Program-made: the position numbers and the translations under genes | The notes under the pieces: model-generated | What the model was told of the DNA's origin: nothing | The model's input: only the letters and a program-made list of their open reading frames with translations | Databases searched by the model: none | Shown: positions 15,301-30,200 of the stretch, piece after piece | Position numbering within the stretch: the first letter of the stretch is position 1 | Layout: each line of letters begins with the position of its first letter | Source: Ulva prolifera | Taxonomy: Eukaryota; Chlorophyta; Ulvophyceae; Ulvales; Ulvaceae | Reading direction: 5' to 3' | Length of the DNA stretch: 64,000 nucleotides | NCBI GenBank assembly: GCA_023078555.1 | Contig: CM041199.1 | Span: 9,801,315 to 9,865,314, forward strand

Positions 15301-15531
15301 TCCATTCTGGACATTGACCTCCATTCTGGACATTGACCTCCATTCTGGACATTGACCTCCATTTCCGACATTGACCTCCATTCTGGACATTGACCTCCAT
15401 TTTCGACATTGACCTCCATTCTGGACATTGACCTCCATGCTGGACATTGACCTCCATTCTGGACATTGACCTCCATGCTGGACATTGACCCCCATTCTGG
15501 ACATTGACCTCCATTTTCGACATTGACCTCC
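11872..15531. repeat. Tandem duplication, period 3660, copy A
   Basis: Positions from about 11872 to 15573 match those 3660 bp downstream. Cassette spacings inside are 275, 408, 294 and 332 (from 12039), then 2351. Comparing lines 3660 bp apart, I saw two substitutions: an a at 13801 against g at 17461, and an a at 15017 against c at 18677. The match ends near 15573/19233, where ttccgac meets tctggac. Confidence 0.85.
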
Positions 15532-18500
15532 ATTCTGGACATTGACCTCCATTCTGGACATTGACCTCCATTTCCGACATTGACCTCCATCCTGGACATT
15601 GACCTCCATTTTCGACATTGACCTCCATGCTGGACATTGACCTCCATTCTGGACATTGACCTCCAGGACGGGTGAGACGGACATTGACCTCCATTCATGA
15701 CATTAAACTACATTTCCGACATTGACCTCCATTCTGGACATTGACCTCCATCCTGGACATTGACCTCCATTTTCGACATTGACCTCCATTCTGGACATTG
15801 ACCTCCATACTGGACATTGACCTCCATTCGGGACATTGACCTCCATTCTGGACATTGACCTCCATTCTGGACATTGACCTCCATACTGGACATTGACCTC
15901 CATGCTGGACATTGACCTCCATTCTGGACATTGACCTCCAGGACGGGTGAGACGGACATTGACCTCCATTCATGACATTAAACTACATTTCCGACATTGA
16001 CCTCCATTCTGGACATTGACCTCCATTCTCGACATTGACCTCCATTCTGGACATTGACCTCCATGCTGGACATTGACCTCCATTCTGGACATTGACCTCC
16101 ATTCTGGACATTGACCTCCATTTCCGACATTGACCTCCATTCTGGACATTGACCTCCATCCTGGACATTGACCTCCATTTTCGACATTGACCTCCATTCT
16201 GGACATTGACCTCCATACTGGACATTGACCTCCATTCGGGACATTGACCTCCATTCTGGACATTGACCTCCATTCTGGACATTGACCTCCATACTGGACA
16301 TTGACCTCCATGCTGGACATTGACCTCCATTCTGGACATTGACCTCCAGGACGGGTGAGACGGACATTGACCTCCATTCATGACATTAAACTACATTTCC
16401 GACATTGACCTCCATTCTGGACATTGACCTCCATTCTCGACATTGACCTCCATTCTGGACATTGACCTCCATTTTCGACATTGACCTCCATTCTGGACAT
16501 TGACCTCCATACTGGACATTGACCTCCATTCGGGACATTGACCTCCATTCTGGACATTGACCTCCATTCTGGACATTGACCTCCATACTGGACATTGACC
16601 TCCATGCTGGACATTGACCTCCATTCTGGACATTGACCTCCAGGACGGGTGAGACGGACATTGACCTCCATTCATGACATTAAACTACATTTCCGACATT
16701 GACCTCCATTCTGGACATTGACCTCCATTCTGGACATTGACCTCCATTTTCGACATTGACCTCCATTCTGGACATTGACCTCCATGCTGGACATTGACCT
16801 CCATTCTGGACATTGACCTCCATTCTGGACATTGACCTCCATTTTCGACATTGACCTCCATTTTCGACATTGACCTCCATTCTGGACATTGACCTCCATG
16901 CTGGACATTGACCTCCATTCTGGACATTGACCTCCATGCTGGACATTGACCTCCATTCTGGACATTGACCTCCAGGACGGGTGAGACGGACATTGACCTC
17001 CATTCATGACATTAAACTACATTTCCGACATTGACCTCCATTCTGGACATTGACCTCCATCCTGGACATTGACCTCCATCCTGGACATTGACCTCCATTC
17101 TGGACATTGACCTCCAGGCTGGGTGAGACGGACATTGACCTCCATCCTAGAGATTGACCTCCATTCTGGACATTGACCTCCAGGACGGGTGAGACGGACA
17201 TTGACCTCCATTCATGACATTGACCTCCATTTCCGACATTGACCTCCATTCTGGACATTGACCTCCATACTGGACATTGACCTCCATTCAGGACATTGAC
17301 CTCCATTCTGGACATTGACCTCCATTCTGGACATTGACCTCCAGGACGGGTGAGACGGACATTGACCTCCATCCTGGACATTGACCTCCATTCTGGACAT
17401 TGACCTCCAGGACGGGTGAGACGGACATTGACCTCCATCCTGGACATTGACCTCCATTCTGGACATTGACCTCCAGGACGGGTGAGACGGACATTGACCT
17501 CCATTCATGACATTGACCTCCATTTCCGACATTGACCTCCATTCTGGACATTGACCTCCATACTGGACATTGACCTCCATTCAGGACATTGACCTCCATT
17601 CTGGACATTGACCTCCATTCTGTACATTGACCTCCATTTCCGACATTGACCTCCATTCTGGACATTGACCTCCATTTTCGACATTGACCTCCATTCTGGA
17701 CATTGACCTCCATTTCCGACATTGACCTCCATCCTGGACATTGACCTCCATTTTCGACATTGACCTCCATTCTGGACATTGACCTCCATTCAGGACATTG
17801 ACCTCCATTCTGGACATTGACCTCCATTCTGTACATTGACCTCCATTTCCGACATTGACCTCCATTCTGGACATTGACCTCCATTTTCGACATTGACTTC
17901 CATTCTGGACATTGACCTCCATTTCCGACATTGACCTCCATTCTGGACATTGACCTCCATTTTCGACATTGACCTCCATTCTGGACATTGACCTCCATTT
18001 TCGACATTGACCTCCATTCTGGACATTGACCTCCATTCTGGACATTGACCCCCATTCTGGACATTGACCTCCATTTTCGACATTGACCTCCATGCTGGAC
18101 ATTGACCTCCATTCTGGACATTGACCTCCATTCTGGACATTGACCTCCATTCTGGACATTGACCTCCATTTCCGACATTGACCTCCATTCTGGACATTGA
18201 CCTCCATTTTCGACATTGACCTCCATTCTGGACATTGACCTCCATGCTGGACATTGACCTCCATTCTGGACATTGACCTCCATTCTGGACATTGACCCCC
18301 ATTCTGGACATTGACCTCCATTTTCGACATTGACCTCCATTCTGGACATTGACCTCCATTCTGGACATTGACCTCCATTCTGGACATTGACCTCCATTTT
18401 CGACATTGACCTCCATTTTCGACATTGACCTCCATTCTGGACATTGACCTCCATGCTGGACATTGACCTCCATTCTGGACATTGACCTCCATTCTGGACA

Positions 18501-19233
18501 TTGACCGCCATTCTGGACATTGACCTCCATCTGGACATTGACCTCCATTCTGGACATTGACCTCCATCTGGACATTGACCTCCATTCTCGACATTGACCT
18601 CCATTCGGGACATTGACCTCCATGCTGGACATTGACCTCGATTCTGGACATTGACCTCAATTCTGGACATTGACCTCCATTCTGGACATTGACCTCCATT
18701 TTCGACATTGACCTCCATTTTCGACAATGACCTCCATTCTGGACATTGACCTCCATTTCCGACATTGACCTCCATTCTGGACATTGACCTCCATTTTCGA
18801 CATTGACCTCCATTCTGGACATTGACCTCCATGCTGGACATTGACCTCCATTCTGGACATTGACCTCCATTCTGGACATTGACCTCCATTTTCGACATTG
18901 ACCTCCATTTTCGACATGGACCTCCATTCTGGACATTGACCTCCATGCTGGACATTGACCTCCATTCTGGACATTGACCTCCATTCTGGACATTGACCTC
19001 CATTCTGGACATTGACCTCCATTTCCGACATTGACCTCCATTCTGGACATTGACCTCCATTTTCGACATTGACCTCCATTCTGGACATTGACCTCCATGC
19101 TGGACATTGACCTCCATTCTGGACATTGACCTCCATGCTGGACATTGACCCCCATTCTGGACATTGACCTCCATTTTCGACATTGACCTCCATTCTGGAC
19201 ATTGACCTCCATTCTGGACATTGACCTCCATTC
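15532..19233. repeat. Tandem duplication, period 3660, copy B
   Basis: This is the second copy, with cassette monomers at 15699, 15974, 16382, 16676 and 17008 in the same spacing as copy A. It then continues into a longer 2503-bp interval (17008-19510). It carries the ccgcc monomer at 18505, paired 18-bp monomers and gacaatgacc at 18723. Bases 16590-19620 are copied again at 21226-24255. Confidence 0.85.
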
Positions 19234-21225
19234 TGGACATTGACCTCCATTTTCGACATTGACCTCCATTTTCGACATTGACCTCCATTCTGGACATTGA
19301 CCTCCATGCTGGACATTGACCTCCATTCTGGACATTGACCTCCATGCTGGACATTGACCTCCATTCTGGACATTGACCTCCATTCTGGACATTGACCTCC
19401 ATTTTCGACATTGACCTCCATTCTGGACATTGACCTCCATGCTGGACATTGACCTCCATTCTGGACATTGACCTCCAGGACGGGTGAGACGGACATTGAC
19501 CTCCATTCATGACATTAAACTACATTTCCGACATTGACCTCCATTCTGGACATTGACCTCCATCCTGGACATTGACCTCCATTTTCGACATTGACCTCCA
19601 TTCTGGACATTGACCTCCATGCTGGACATTGACCTCCATTCTGGACATTGACCTCCATTCTGGACATTGACCTCCATTTTCGACATTGACCTCCATTTTC
19701 GACATTGACCTCCATTCTGGACATTGACCTCCATGCTGGACATTGACCTCCATTCTGGACATTGACCTCCATGCTGGACATTGACCTCCATTCTGGACAT
19801 TGACCTCCAGGACGGGTGAGACGGACATTGACCTCCATTCATGACATTAAACTACATTTCCGACATTGACCTCCATTCTGGACATTGACCTCCATCCTGG
19901 ACATTGACCTCCATCCTGGACATTGACCTCCATTCTGGACATTGACCTCCAGGCTGGGTGAGACGGACATTGACCTCCATCCTAGAGATTGACCTCCATT
20001 CTGGACATTGACCTCCAGGACGGGTGAGACGGACATTGACCTCCATTCATGACATTGACCTCCATTTCCGACATTGACCTCCATTCTGGACATTGACCTC
20101 CATACTGGACATTGACCTCCATTCAGGACATTGACCTCCATTCTGGACATTGACCTCCATTCTGGACATTGACCTCCAGGACGGGTGAGACGGACATTGA
20201 CCTCCATCCTGGACATTGACCTCCATTCTGGACATTGACCTCCAGGACGGGTGAGACGGACATTGACCTCCATCCTGGACATTGACCTCCATTCTGGACA
20301 TTGACCTCCAGGACGGGTGAGACGGACATTGACCTCCATTCATGACATTGACCTCCATTTCCGACATTGACCTCCATTCTGGACATTGACCTCCATACTG
20401 GACATTGACCTCCATTCAGGACATTGACCTCCATTCTGGACATTGACCTCCATTCTGTACATTGACCTCCATTTCCGACATTGACCTCCATTCTGGACAT
20501 TGACCTCCATTTTCGACATTGACCTCCATTCTGGACATTGACCTCCATTTCCGACATTGACCTCCATCCTGGACATTGACCTCCATTTTCGACATTGACC
20601 TCCATTCTGGACATTGACCTCCATTCAGGACATTGACCTCCATTCTGGACATTGACCTCCATTCTGGACATTGACCTCCATCCTGGACATTGACCTCCAT
20701 TTTCGACATTGACCTCCATTCTGGACATTGACCTCCATACTGGACATTGACCTCCATTCGGGACATTGACCTCCATTCTGGACATTGACCTCCATTCTGG
20801 ACATTGACCTCCATACTGGACATTGACCTCCATGCTGGACATTGACCTCCATTCTGGACATTGACCTCCAGGACGGGTGAGACGGACATTGACCTCCATT
20901 CATGACATTAAACTACATTTCCGACATTGACCTCCATTCTGGACATTGACCTCCATTCTGGACATTGACCTCCATTTTCGACATTGACCTCCATTCTGGA
21001 CATTGACCTCCATGCTGGACATTGACCTCCATTCTGGACATTGACCTCCATTTTCGACATTGACCTCCATTCTGGACATTGACCTCCATGCTGGACATTG
21101 ACCTCCATTCTGGACATTGACCTCCATTCTGGACATTGACCTCCATTTTCGACATTGACCTCCATTTTCGACATTGACCTCCATTCTGGACATTGACCTC
21201 CATGCTGGACATTGACCTCCATTCT
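19234..21225. repeat. Short-unit HOR segment between large copies
   Basis: Cassette monomers at 19511, 19843 and 20904 give units of 332 and 1061 bp, with a 408-bp unit starting at 20904. The 408-bp unit has a different tail order from the 408-bp units at 12314, 15974 and 25161, so equal length does not always mean equal sequence. Only satellite monomers are present. Confidence 0.8.
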
Positions 21226-24200
21226 GGACATTGACCTCCATGCTGGACATTGACCTCCATTCTGGACATTGACCTCCAGGACGGGTGAGACGGACATTGA
21301 CCTCCATTCATGACATTAAACTACATTTCCGACATTGACCTCCATTCTGGACATTGACCTCCATTCTGGACATTGACCTCCATTTTCGACATTGACCTCC
21401 ATTCTGGACATTGACCTCCATGCTGGACATTGACCTCCATTCTGGACATTGACCTCCATTCTGGACATTGACCTCCATTTTCGACATTGACCTCCATTTT
21501 CGACATTGACCTCCATTCTGGACATTGACCTCCATGCTGGACATTGACCTCCATTCTGGACATTGACCTCCATGCTGGACATTGACCTCCATTCTGGACA
21601 TTGACCTCCAGGACGGGTGAGACGGACATTGACCTCCATTCATGACATTAAACTACATTTCCGACATTGACCTCCATTCTGGACATTGACCTCCATCCTG
21701 GACATTGACCTCCATCCTGGACATTGACCTCCATTCTGGACATTGACCTCCAGGCTGGGTGAGCCGGACATTGACCTCCATCCTAGAGATTGACCTCCAT
21801 TCTGGACATTGACCTCCAGGACGGGTGAGACGGACATTGACCTCCATTCATGACATTGACCTCCATTTCCGACATTGACCTCCATTCTGGACATTGACCT
21901 CCATACTGGACATTGACCTCCATTCAGGACATTGACCTCCATTCTGGACATTGACCTCCATTCTGGACATTGACCTCCAGGACGGGTGAGACGGACATTG
22001 ACCTCCATCCTGGACATTGACCTCCATTCTGGACATTGACCTCCAGGACGGGTGAGACGGACATTGACCTCCATCCTGGACATTGACCTCCATTCTGGAC
22101 ATTGACCTCCAGGACGGGTGAGACGGACATTGACCTCCATTCATGACATTGACCTCCATTTCCGACATTGACCTCCATTCTGGACATTGACCTCCATACT
22201 GGACATTGACCTCCATTCAGGACATTGACCTCCATTCTGGACATTGACCTCCATTCTGTACATTGACCTCCATTTCCGACATTGACCTCCATTCTGGACA
22301 TTGACCTCCATTTTCGACATTGACCTCCATTCTGGACATTGACCTCCATTTCCGACATTGACCTCCATCCTGGACATTGACCTCCATTTTCGACATTGAC
22401 CTCCATTCTGGACATTGACCTCCATTCAGGACATTGACCTCCATTCTGGACATTGACCTCCATTCTGTACATTGACCTCCATTTCCGACATTGACCTCCA
22501 TTCTGGACATTGACCTCCATTTTCGACATTGACTTCCATTCTGGACATTGACCTCCATTTCCGACATTGACCTCCATTCTGGACATTGACCTCCATTTTC
22601 GACATTGACCTCCATTCTGGACATTGACCTCCATTTTCGACATTGACCTCCATTCTGGACATTGACCTCCATTCTGGACATTGACCCCCATTCTGGACAT
22701 TGACCTCCATTTTCGACATTGACCTCCATGCTGGACATTGACCTCCATTCTGGACATTGACCTCCATTCTGGACATTGACCTCCATTCTGGACATTGACC
22801 TCCATTTCCGACATTGACCTCCATTCTGGACATTGACCTCCATTTTCGACATTGACCTCCATTCTGGACATTGACCTCCATGCTGGACATTGACCTCCAT
22901 TCTGGACATTGACCTCCATTCTGGACATTGACCCCCATTCTGGACATTGACCTCCATTTTCGACATTGACCTCCATTCTGGACATTGACCTCCATTCTGG
23001 ACATTGACCTCCATTCTGGACATTGACCTCCATTTTCGACATTGACCTCCATTTTCGACATTGACCTCCATTCTGGACATTGACCTCCATGCTGGACATT
23101 GACCTCCATTCTGGACATTGACCTCCATTCTGGACATTGACCGCCATTCTGGACATTGACCTCCATCTGGACATTGACCTCCATTCTGGACATTGACCTC
23201 CATCTGGACATTGACCTCCATTCTCGACATTGACCTCCATTCGGGACATTGACCTCCATGCTGGACATTGACCTCGATTCTGGACATTGACCTCAATTCT
23301 GGACATTGACCTCCATTCTGGACATTGACCTCCATTTTCGACATTGACCTCCATTTCGACAATGACCTCCATTCTGGACATTGACCTCCATTTCCGACAT
23401 TGACCTCCATTCTGGACATTGACCTCCATTTTCGACATTGACCTCCATTCTGGACATTGACCTCCATGCTGGACATTGACCTCCATTCTGGACATTGACC
23501 TCCATTCTGGACATTGACCTCCATTTTCGACATTGACCTCCATTTTCGACATGGACCTCCATTCTGGACATTGACCTCCATGCTGGACATTGACCTCCAT
23601 TCTGGACATTGACCTCCATTCTGGACATTGACCTCCATTCTGGACATTGACCTCCATTTCCGACATTGACCTCCATTCTGGACATTGACCTCCATTTTCG
23701 ACATTGACCTCCATTCTGGACATTGACCTCCATGCTGGACATTGACCTCCATTCTGGACATTGACCTCCATGCTGGACATTGACCCCCATTCTGGACATT
23801 GACCTCCATTTTCGACATTGACCTCCATTCTGGACATTGACCTCCATTCTGGACATTGACCTCCATTCTGGACATTGACCTCCATTTTCGACATTGACCT
23901 CCATTTTCGACATTGACCTCCATTCTGGACATTGACCTCCATGCTGGACATTGACCTCCATTCTGGACATTGACCTCCATGCTGGACATTGACCTCCATT
24001 CTGGACATTGACCTCCATTCTGGACATTGACCTCCATTTTCGACATTGACCTCCATTCTGGACATTGACCTCCATGCTGGACATTGACCTCCATTCTGGA
24101 CATTGACCTCCAGGACGGGTGAGACGGACATTGACCTCCATTCATGACATTAAACTACATTTCCGACATTGACCTCCATTCTGGACATTGACCTCCATCC

Positions 24201-24255
24201 TGGACATTGACCTCCATTTTCGACATTGACCTCCATTCTGGACATTGACCTCCAT
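21226..24255. repeat. 3.0-kb near-identical copy of 16590-19620
   Basis: Offset is 4636 bp until about 23355 and 4635 after it. Cassette positions 16676, 17008 and 19511 map to 21312, 21644 and 24146. Differences seen are gagccgg at 21764 in place of gagacgg, and loss of one t in the run before cgacaatgacc near 23355. The copies diverge left of about 16590/21226 and right of about 19621/24256. Confidence 0.82.
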
Positions 24256-27200
24256 ACTGGACATTGACCTCCATTCGGGACATTGACCTCCATTCTGGAC
24301 ATTGACCTCCATTCTGGACATTGACCTCCATACTGGACATTGACCTCCATGCTGGACATTGACCTCCATTCTGGACATTGACCTCCATACTGGACATTGA
24401 CCTCCATGCTGGACATTGACCTCCATTCTGGACATTGACCTCCAGGACGGGTGAGACGGACATTGACCTCCATTCATGACATTAAACTACATTTCCGACA
24501 TTGACCTCCATTCTGGACATTGACCTCCATTCTCGACATTGACCTCCATTCTGGACATTGACCTCCATTCTGGACATTGACCTCCATTTTCGACATTGAC
24601 CTCCATTCTGGACATTGACCTCCATGCTGGACATTGACCTCCATTCTGGACATTGACCTCCATTCTGGACATTGACCTCCATACTGGACATTGACCTCCA
24701 TTCTGGACATTGACCTCCATGCTGGACATTGACCTCCATTCTGGACATTGACCTCCATTCTGGACATTGACCTCCATTTTCGACATTGACCTCCATTCTG
24801 GACATTGACCTCCATGCTGGACATTGACCTCCATTCTGGACATTGACCTCCAGGACGGGTGAGACGGACATTGACCTCCATTCATGACATTAAACTACAT
24901 TTCCGACATTGACCTCCATTCTGGACATTGACCTCCATCCTGGACATTGACCTCCATTTTCGACATTGACCTCCATTCTGGACATTGACCTCCATACTGG
25001 ACATTGACCTCCATTCGGGACATTGACCTCCATTCTGGACATTGACCTCCATTCTGGACATTGACCTCCATACTGGACATTGACCTCCATGCTGGACATT
25101 GACCTCCATTCTGGACATTGACCTCCAGGACGGGTGAGACGGACATTGACCTCCATTCATGACATTAAACTACATTTCCGACATTGACCTCCATTCTGGA
25201 CATTGACCTCCATTCTCGACATTGACCTCCATTCTGGACATTGACCTCCATGCTGGACATTGACCTCCATTCTGGACATTGACCTCCATTCTGGACATTG
25301 ACCTCCATTTCCGACATTGACCTCCATTCTGGACATTGACCTCCATCCTGGACATTGACCTCCATTTTCGACATTGACCTCCATTCTGGACATTGACCTC
25401 CATACTGGACATTGACCTCCATTCGGGACATTGACCTCCATTCTGGACATTGACCTCCATTCTGGACATTGACCTCCATACTGGACATTGACCTCCATGC
25501 TGGACATTGACCTCCATTCTGGACATTGACCTCCAGGACGGGTGAGACGGACATTGACCTCCATTCATGACATTAAACTACATTTCCGACATTGACCTCC
25601 ATTCTGGACATTGACCTCCATTCTCGACATTGACCTCCATTCTGGACATTGACCTCCATTTTCGACATTGACCTCCATTCTGGACATTGACCTCCATACT
25701 GGACATTGACCTCCATTCGGGACATTGACCTCCATTCTGGACATTGACCTCCATTCTGGACATTGACCTCCATACTGGACATTGACCTCCATGCTGGACA
25801 TTGACCTCCATTCTGGACATTGACCTCCAGGACGGGTGAGACGGACATTGACCTCCATTCATGACATTAAACTACATTTCCGACATTGACCTCCATTCTG
25901 GACATTGACCTCCATTCTGGACATTGACCTCCATTTTCGACATTGACCTCCATTCTGGACATTGACCTCCATGCTGGACATTGACCTCCATTCTGGACAT
26001 TGACCTCCATTCTGGACATTGACCTCCATTTTCGACATTGACCTCCATTTTCGACATTGACCTCCATTCTGGACATTGACCTCCATGCTGGACATTGACC
26101 TCCATTCTGGACATTGACCTCCATGCTGGACATTGACCTCCATTCTGGACATTGACCTCCAGGACGGGTGAGACGGACATTGACCTCCATTCATGACATT
26201 AAACTACATTTCCGACATTGACCTCCATTCTGGACATTGACCTCCATCCTGGACATTGACCTCCATCCTGGACATTGACCTCCATTCTGGACATTGACCT
26301 CCAGGCTGGGTGAGACGGACATTGACCTCCATCCTAGAGATTGACCTCCATTCTGGACATTGACCTCCAGGACGGGTGAGACGGACATTGACCTCCATTC
26401 ATGACATTGACCTCCATTTCCGACATTGACCTCCATTCTGGACATTGACCTCCATACTGGACATTGACCTCCATTCAGGACATTGACCTCCATTCTGGAC
26501 ATTGACCTCCATTCTGGACATTGACCTCCAGGACGGGTGAGACGGACATTGACCTCCATCCTGGACATTGACCTCCATTCTGGACATTGACCTCCAGGAC
26601 GGGTGAGACGGACATTGACCTCCATTCATGACATTGACCTCCATTTCCGACATTGACCTCCATTCTGGACATTGACCTCCATACTGGACATTGACCTCCA
26701 TTCAGGACATTGACCTCCATTCTGGACATTGACCTCCAGGCTGGGTGAGACGGACATTGACCTCCATCCTAGAGATTGACCTCCATTCTGGACATTGACC
26801 TCCAGGACGGGTGAGACGGACATTGACCTTTATTCATGACATTGACCTCCATTTCCGACATTGACCTCCATTCTGGACATTGACCTCCATACTGGACATT
26901 GACCTCCATTCAGGACATTGACCTCCATTCTGGACATTGACCTCCATTCTGGACATTGACCTCCAGGACGGGTGAGACGGACATTGACCTCCATCCTGGA
27001 CATTGACCTCCATTCTGGACATTGACCTCCAGGACGGGTGAGACGGACATTGACCTCCATCCTGGACATTGACCTCCATTCTGGACATTGACCTCCAGGA
27101 CGGGTGAGACGGACATTGACCTCCATTCATGACATTGACCTCCATTTCCGACATTGACCTCCATTCTGGACATTGACCTCCATACTGGACATTGACCTCC

Positions 27201-30200
27201 ATTCAGGACATTGACCTCCATTCTGGACATTGACCTCCATTCTGTACATTGACCTCCATTTCCGACATTGACCTCCATTCTGGACATTGACCTCCATTTT
27301 CGACATTGACCTCCATTCTGGACATTGACCTCCATTTCCGACATTGACCTCCATCCTGGACATTGACCTCCATTTTCGACATTGACCTCCATTCTGGACA
27401 TTGACCTCCATTCAGGACATTGACCTCCATTCTGGACATTGACCTCCATTCTGTACATTGACCTCCATTTCCGACATTGACCTCCATTCTGGACATTGAC
27501 CTCCATTTTCGACATTGACTTCCATTCTGGACATTGACCTCCATTTCCGACATTGACCTCCATTCTGGACATTGACCTCCATTTTCGACATTGACCTCCA
27601 TTCTGGACATTGACCTCCATGCTGGACATTGACCTCCATTCTGGACATTGACCTCCATTCTGGACATTGACCCCCATTCTGGACATTGACCTCCATTTCC
27701 GACATTGACCTCCATTCTGGACATTGACCTCCATTTTCGACATTGACCTCCATTCTGGACATTGACCTCCATTCTGGACATTGACCTCCTTGCTGGACAT
27801 TGACCTCCATTCTGGACATTGACCTCCATTTTCGACATTGACCTCCATTCTGGACATTGACCTCCATGCTGGACATTGACCTCCATTCTGGACATTGACC
27901 TCCATTCTGGACATTGACCCCCATTCTGGACATTGACCTCCATTTTCGACATTGACCTCCATTCTGGACATTGACCTCCATTCTGGACATTGACCTCCAT
28001 TTTCGACATTGACCTCCATTCTGGACATTGACCTCCATTCTGGACATTGACCTCCATTCTGGACATTGACCTCCATTTTCGACATTGACCTCCATTCTGG
28101 ACATTGACCTCCATGCTGGACATTGACCTCCATTCTGGACATTGACCTCCATGCTGGACATTGACCTCCATTCTGGACATTGACCTCCATTCTGGACATT
28201 GACCTCCATTTTCGACATTGACCTCCATTCTGGACATTGACCTCCATGCTGGACATTGACCTCCATTCTGGACATTGACCTCCAGGACGGGTGAGACGGA
28301 CATTGACCTCCATTCATGACATTAAACTACATTTCCGACATTGACCTCCATTCTGGACATTGACCTCCATCCTGGACATTGACCTCCATTTTCGACATTG
28401 ACCTCCATTCTGGACATTGACCTCCATACTGGACATTGACCTCCATTCGGGACATTGACCTCCATTCTGGACATTGACCTCCATTCTGGACATTGACCTC
28501 CATACTGGACATTGACCTCCATGCTGGACATTGACCTCCATTCTGGACATTGACCTCCAGGACGGGTGAGACGGACATTGACCTCCATTCATGACATTAA
28601 ACTACATTTCCGACATTGACCTCCATTCTGGACATTGACCTCCATTCTCGACATTGACCTCCATTCTGGACATTGACCTCCATGCTGGACATTGACCTCC
28701 ATTCTGGACATTGACCTCCATTCTGGACATTGACCTCCATTCTGGACATTGACCTCCATTCTGGACATTGACCTCCATTTTCGACATTGACCTCCATTCT
28801 GGACATTGACCTCCATGCTGGACATTGACCTCCATTCTGGACATTGACCTCCATTCTGGACATTGACCTCCATTTTCGACATTGACCTCCATTTTCGACA
28901 TTGACCTCCATTCTGGACATTGACCTCCATGCTGGACATTGACCTCCATTCTGGACATTGACCTCCATTCTGGACATTGACCTCCATTTTCGACATTGAC
29001 CTCCATTCTGGACATTGACCTCCATGCTGGACATTGACCTCCATTCTGGACATTGACCTCCAGGACGGGTGAGACGGACATTGACCTCCATTCATGACAT
29101 TAAACTACATTTCCGACATTGACCTCCATTCTGGACATTGACCTCCATTCTCGACATTGACCTCCATTCTGGACATTGACCTCCATTTTCGACATTGACC
29201 TCCATTCTGGACATTGACCTCCATACTGGACATTGACCTCCATTCGGGACATTGACCTCCATTCTGGACATTGACCTCCATTCTGGACATTGACCTCCAT
29301 ACTGGACATTGACCTCCATGCTGGACATTGACCTCCATTCTGGACATTGACCTCCAGGACGGGTGAGACGGACATTGACCTCCATTCATGACATTAAACT
29401 ACATTTCCGACATTGACCTCCATTCTGGACATTGACCTCCATTCTGGACATTGACCTCCATTTTCGACATTGACCTCCATTCTGGACATTGACCTCCATT
29501 TTCGACATTGACCTCCATTCTGGACATTGACCTCCATTCTGGACATTGACCTCCATGCTGGACATTGACCTCCATTCTGGACATTGACCTCCAGGACGGG
29601 TGAGACGGACATTGACCTCCATTCATGACATTAAACTACATTTCCGACATTGACCTCCATTCTGGACATTGACCTCCATCCTGGACATTGACCTCCATTT
29701 TCGACATTGACCTCCATTCTGGACATTGACCTCCATACTGGACATTGACCTCCATTCTGGACATTGACCTCCATACTGGACATTGACCTCCATTCGGGAC
29801 ATTGACCTCCATTCTGGACATTGACCTCCATCCTGGACATTGACCTCCATTCTGGACATTGACCTCCAGGACGGGTGAGACGGACATTGACCTCCATCCT
29901 GGACATTGACCTCCATTCTGGACATTGACCTCCGGGACGGGTGAGACGGACATTGACCTCCATCCTGGACATTGACCTCCATTTTCGACATTGACCTCCA
30001 TTCTGGACATTGACCTCCATACTGGACATTGACCTCCATTCGGGACATTGACCTCCATTCTGGACATTGACCTCCATTCTGGACATTGACCTCCATACTG
30101 GACATTGACCTCCATGCTGGACATTGACCTCCATTCTGGACATTGACCTCCAGGACGGGTGAGACGGACATTGACCTCCATTCATGACATTAAACTACAT

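Noticed and set aside
17288-19510. Open reading frame of 740 codons on the minus strand, and similar ones such as 21924-24131 (735 codons)
   Set aside because: The consensus monomer has no stop on the minus strand, so long frames arise in all three frames together. They overlap one another, have no unique domain, and end wherever a cassette monomer or rare substitution makes a stop. No promoter, splice or codon-bias evidence supports a gene.
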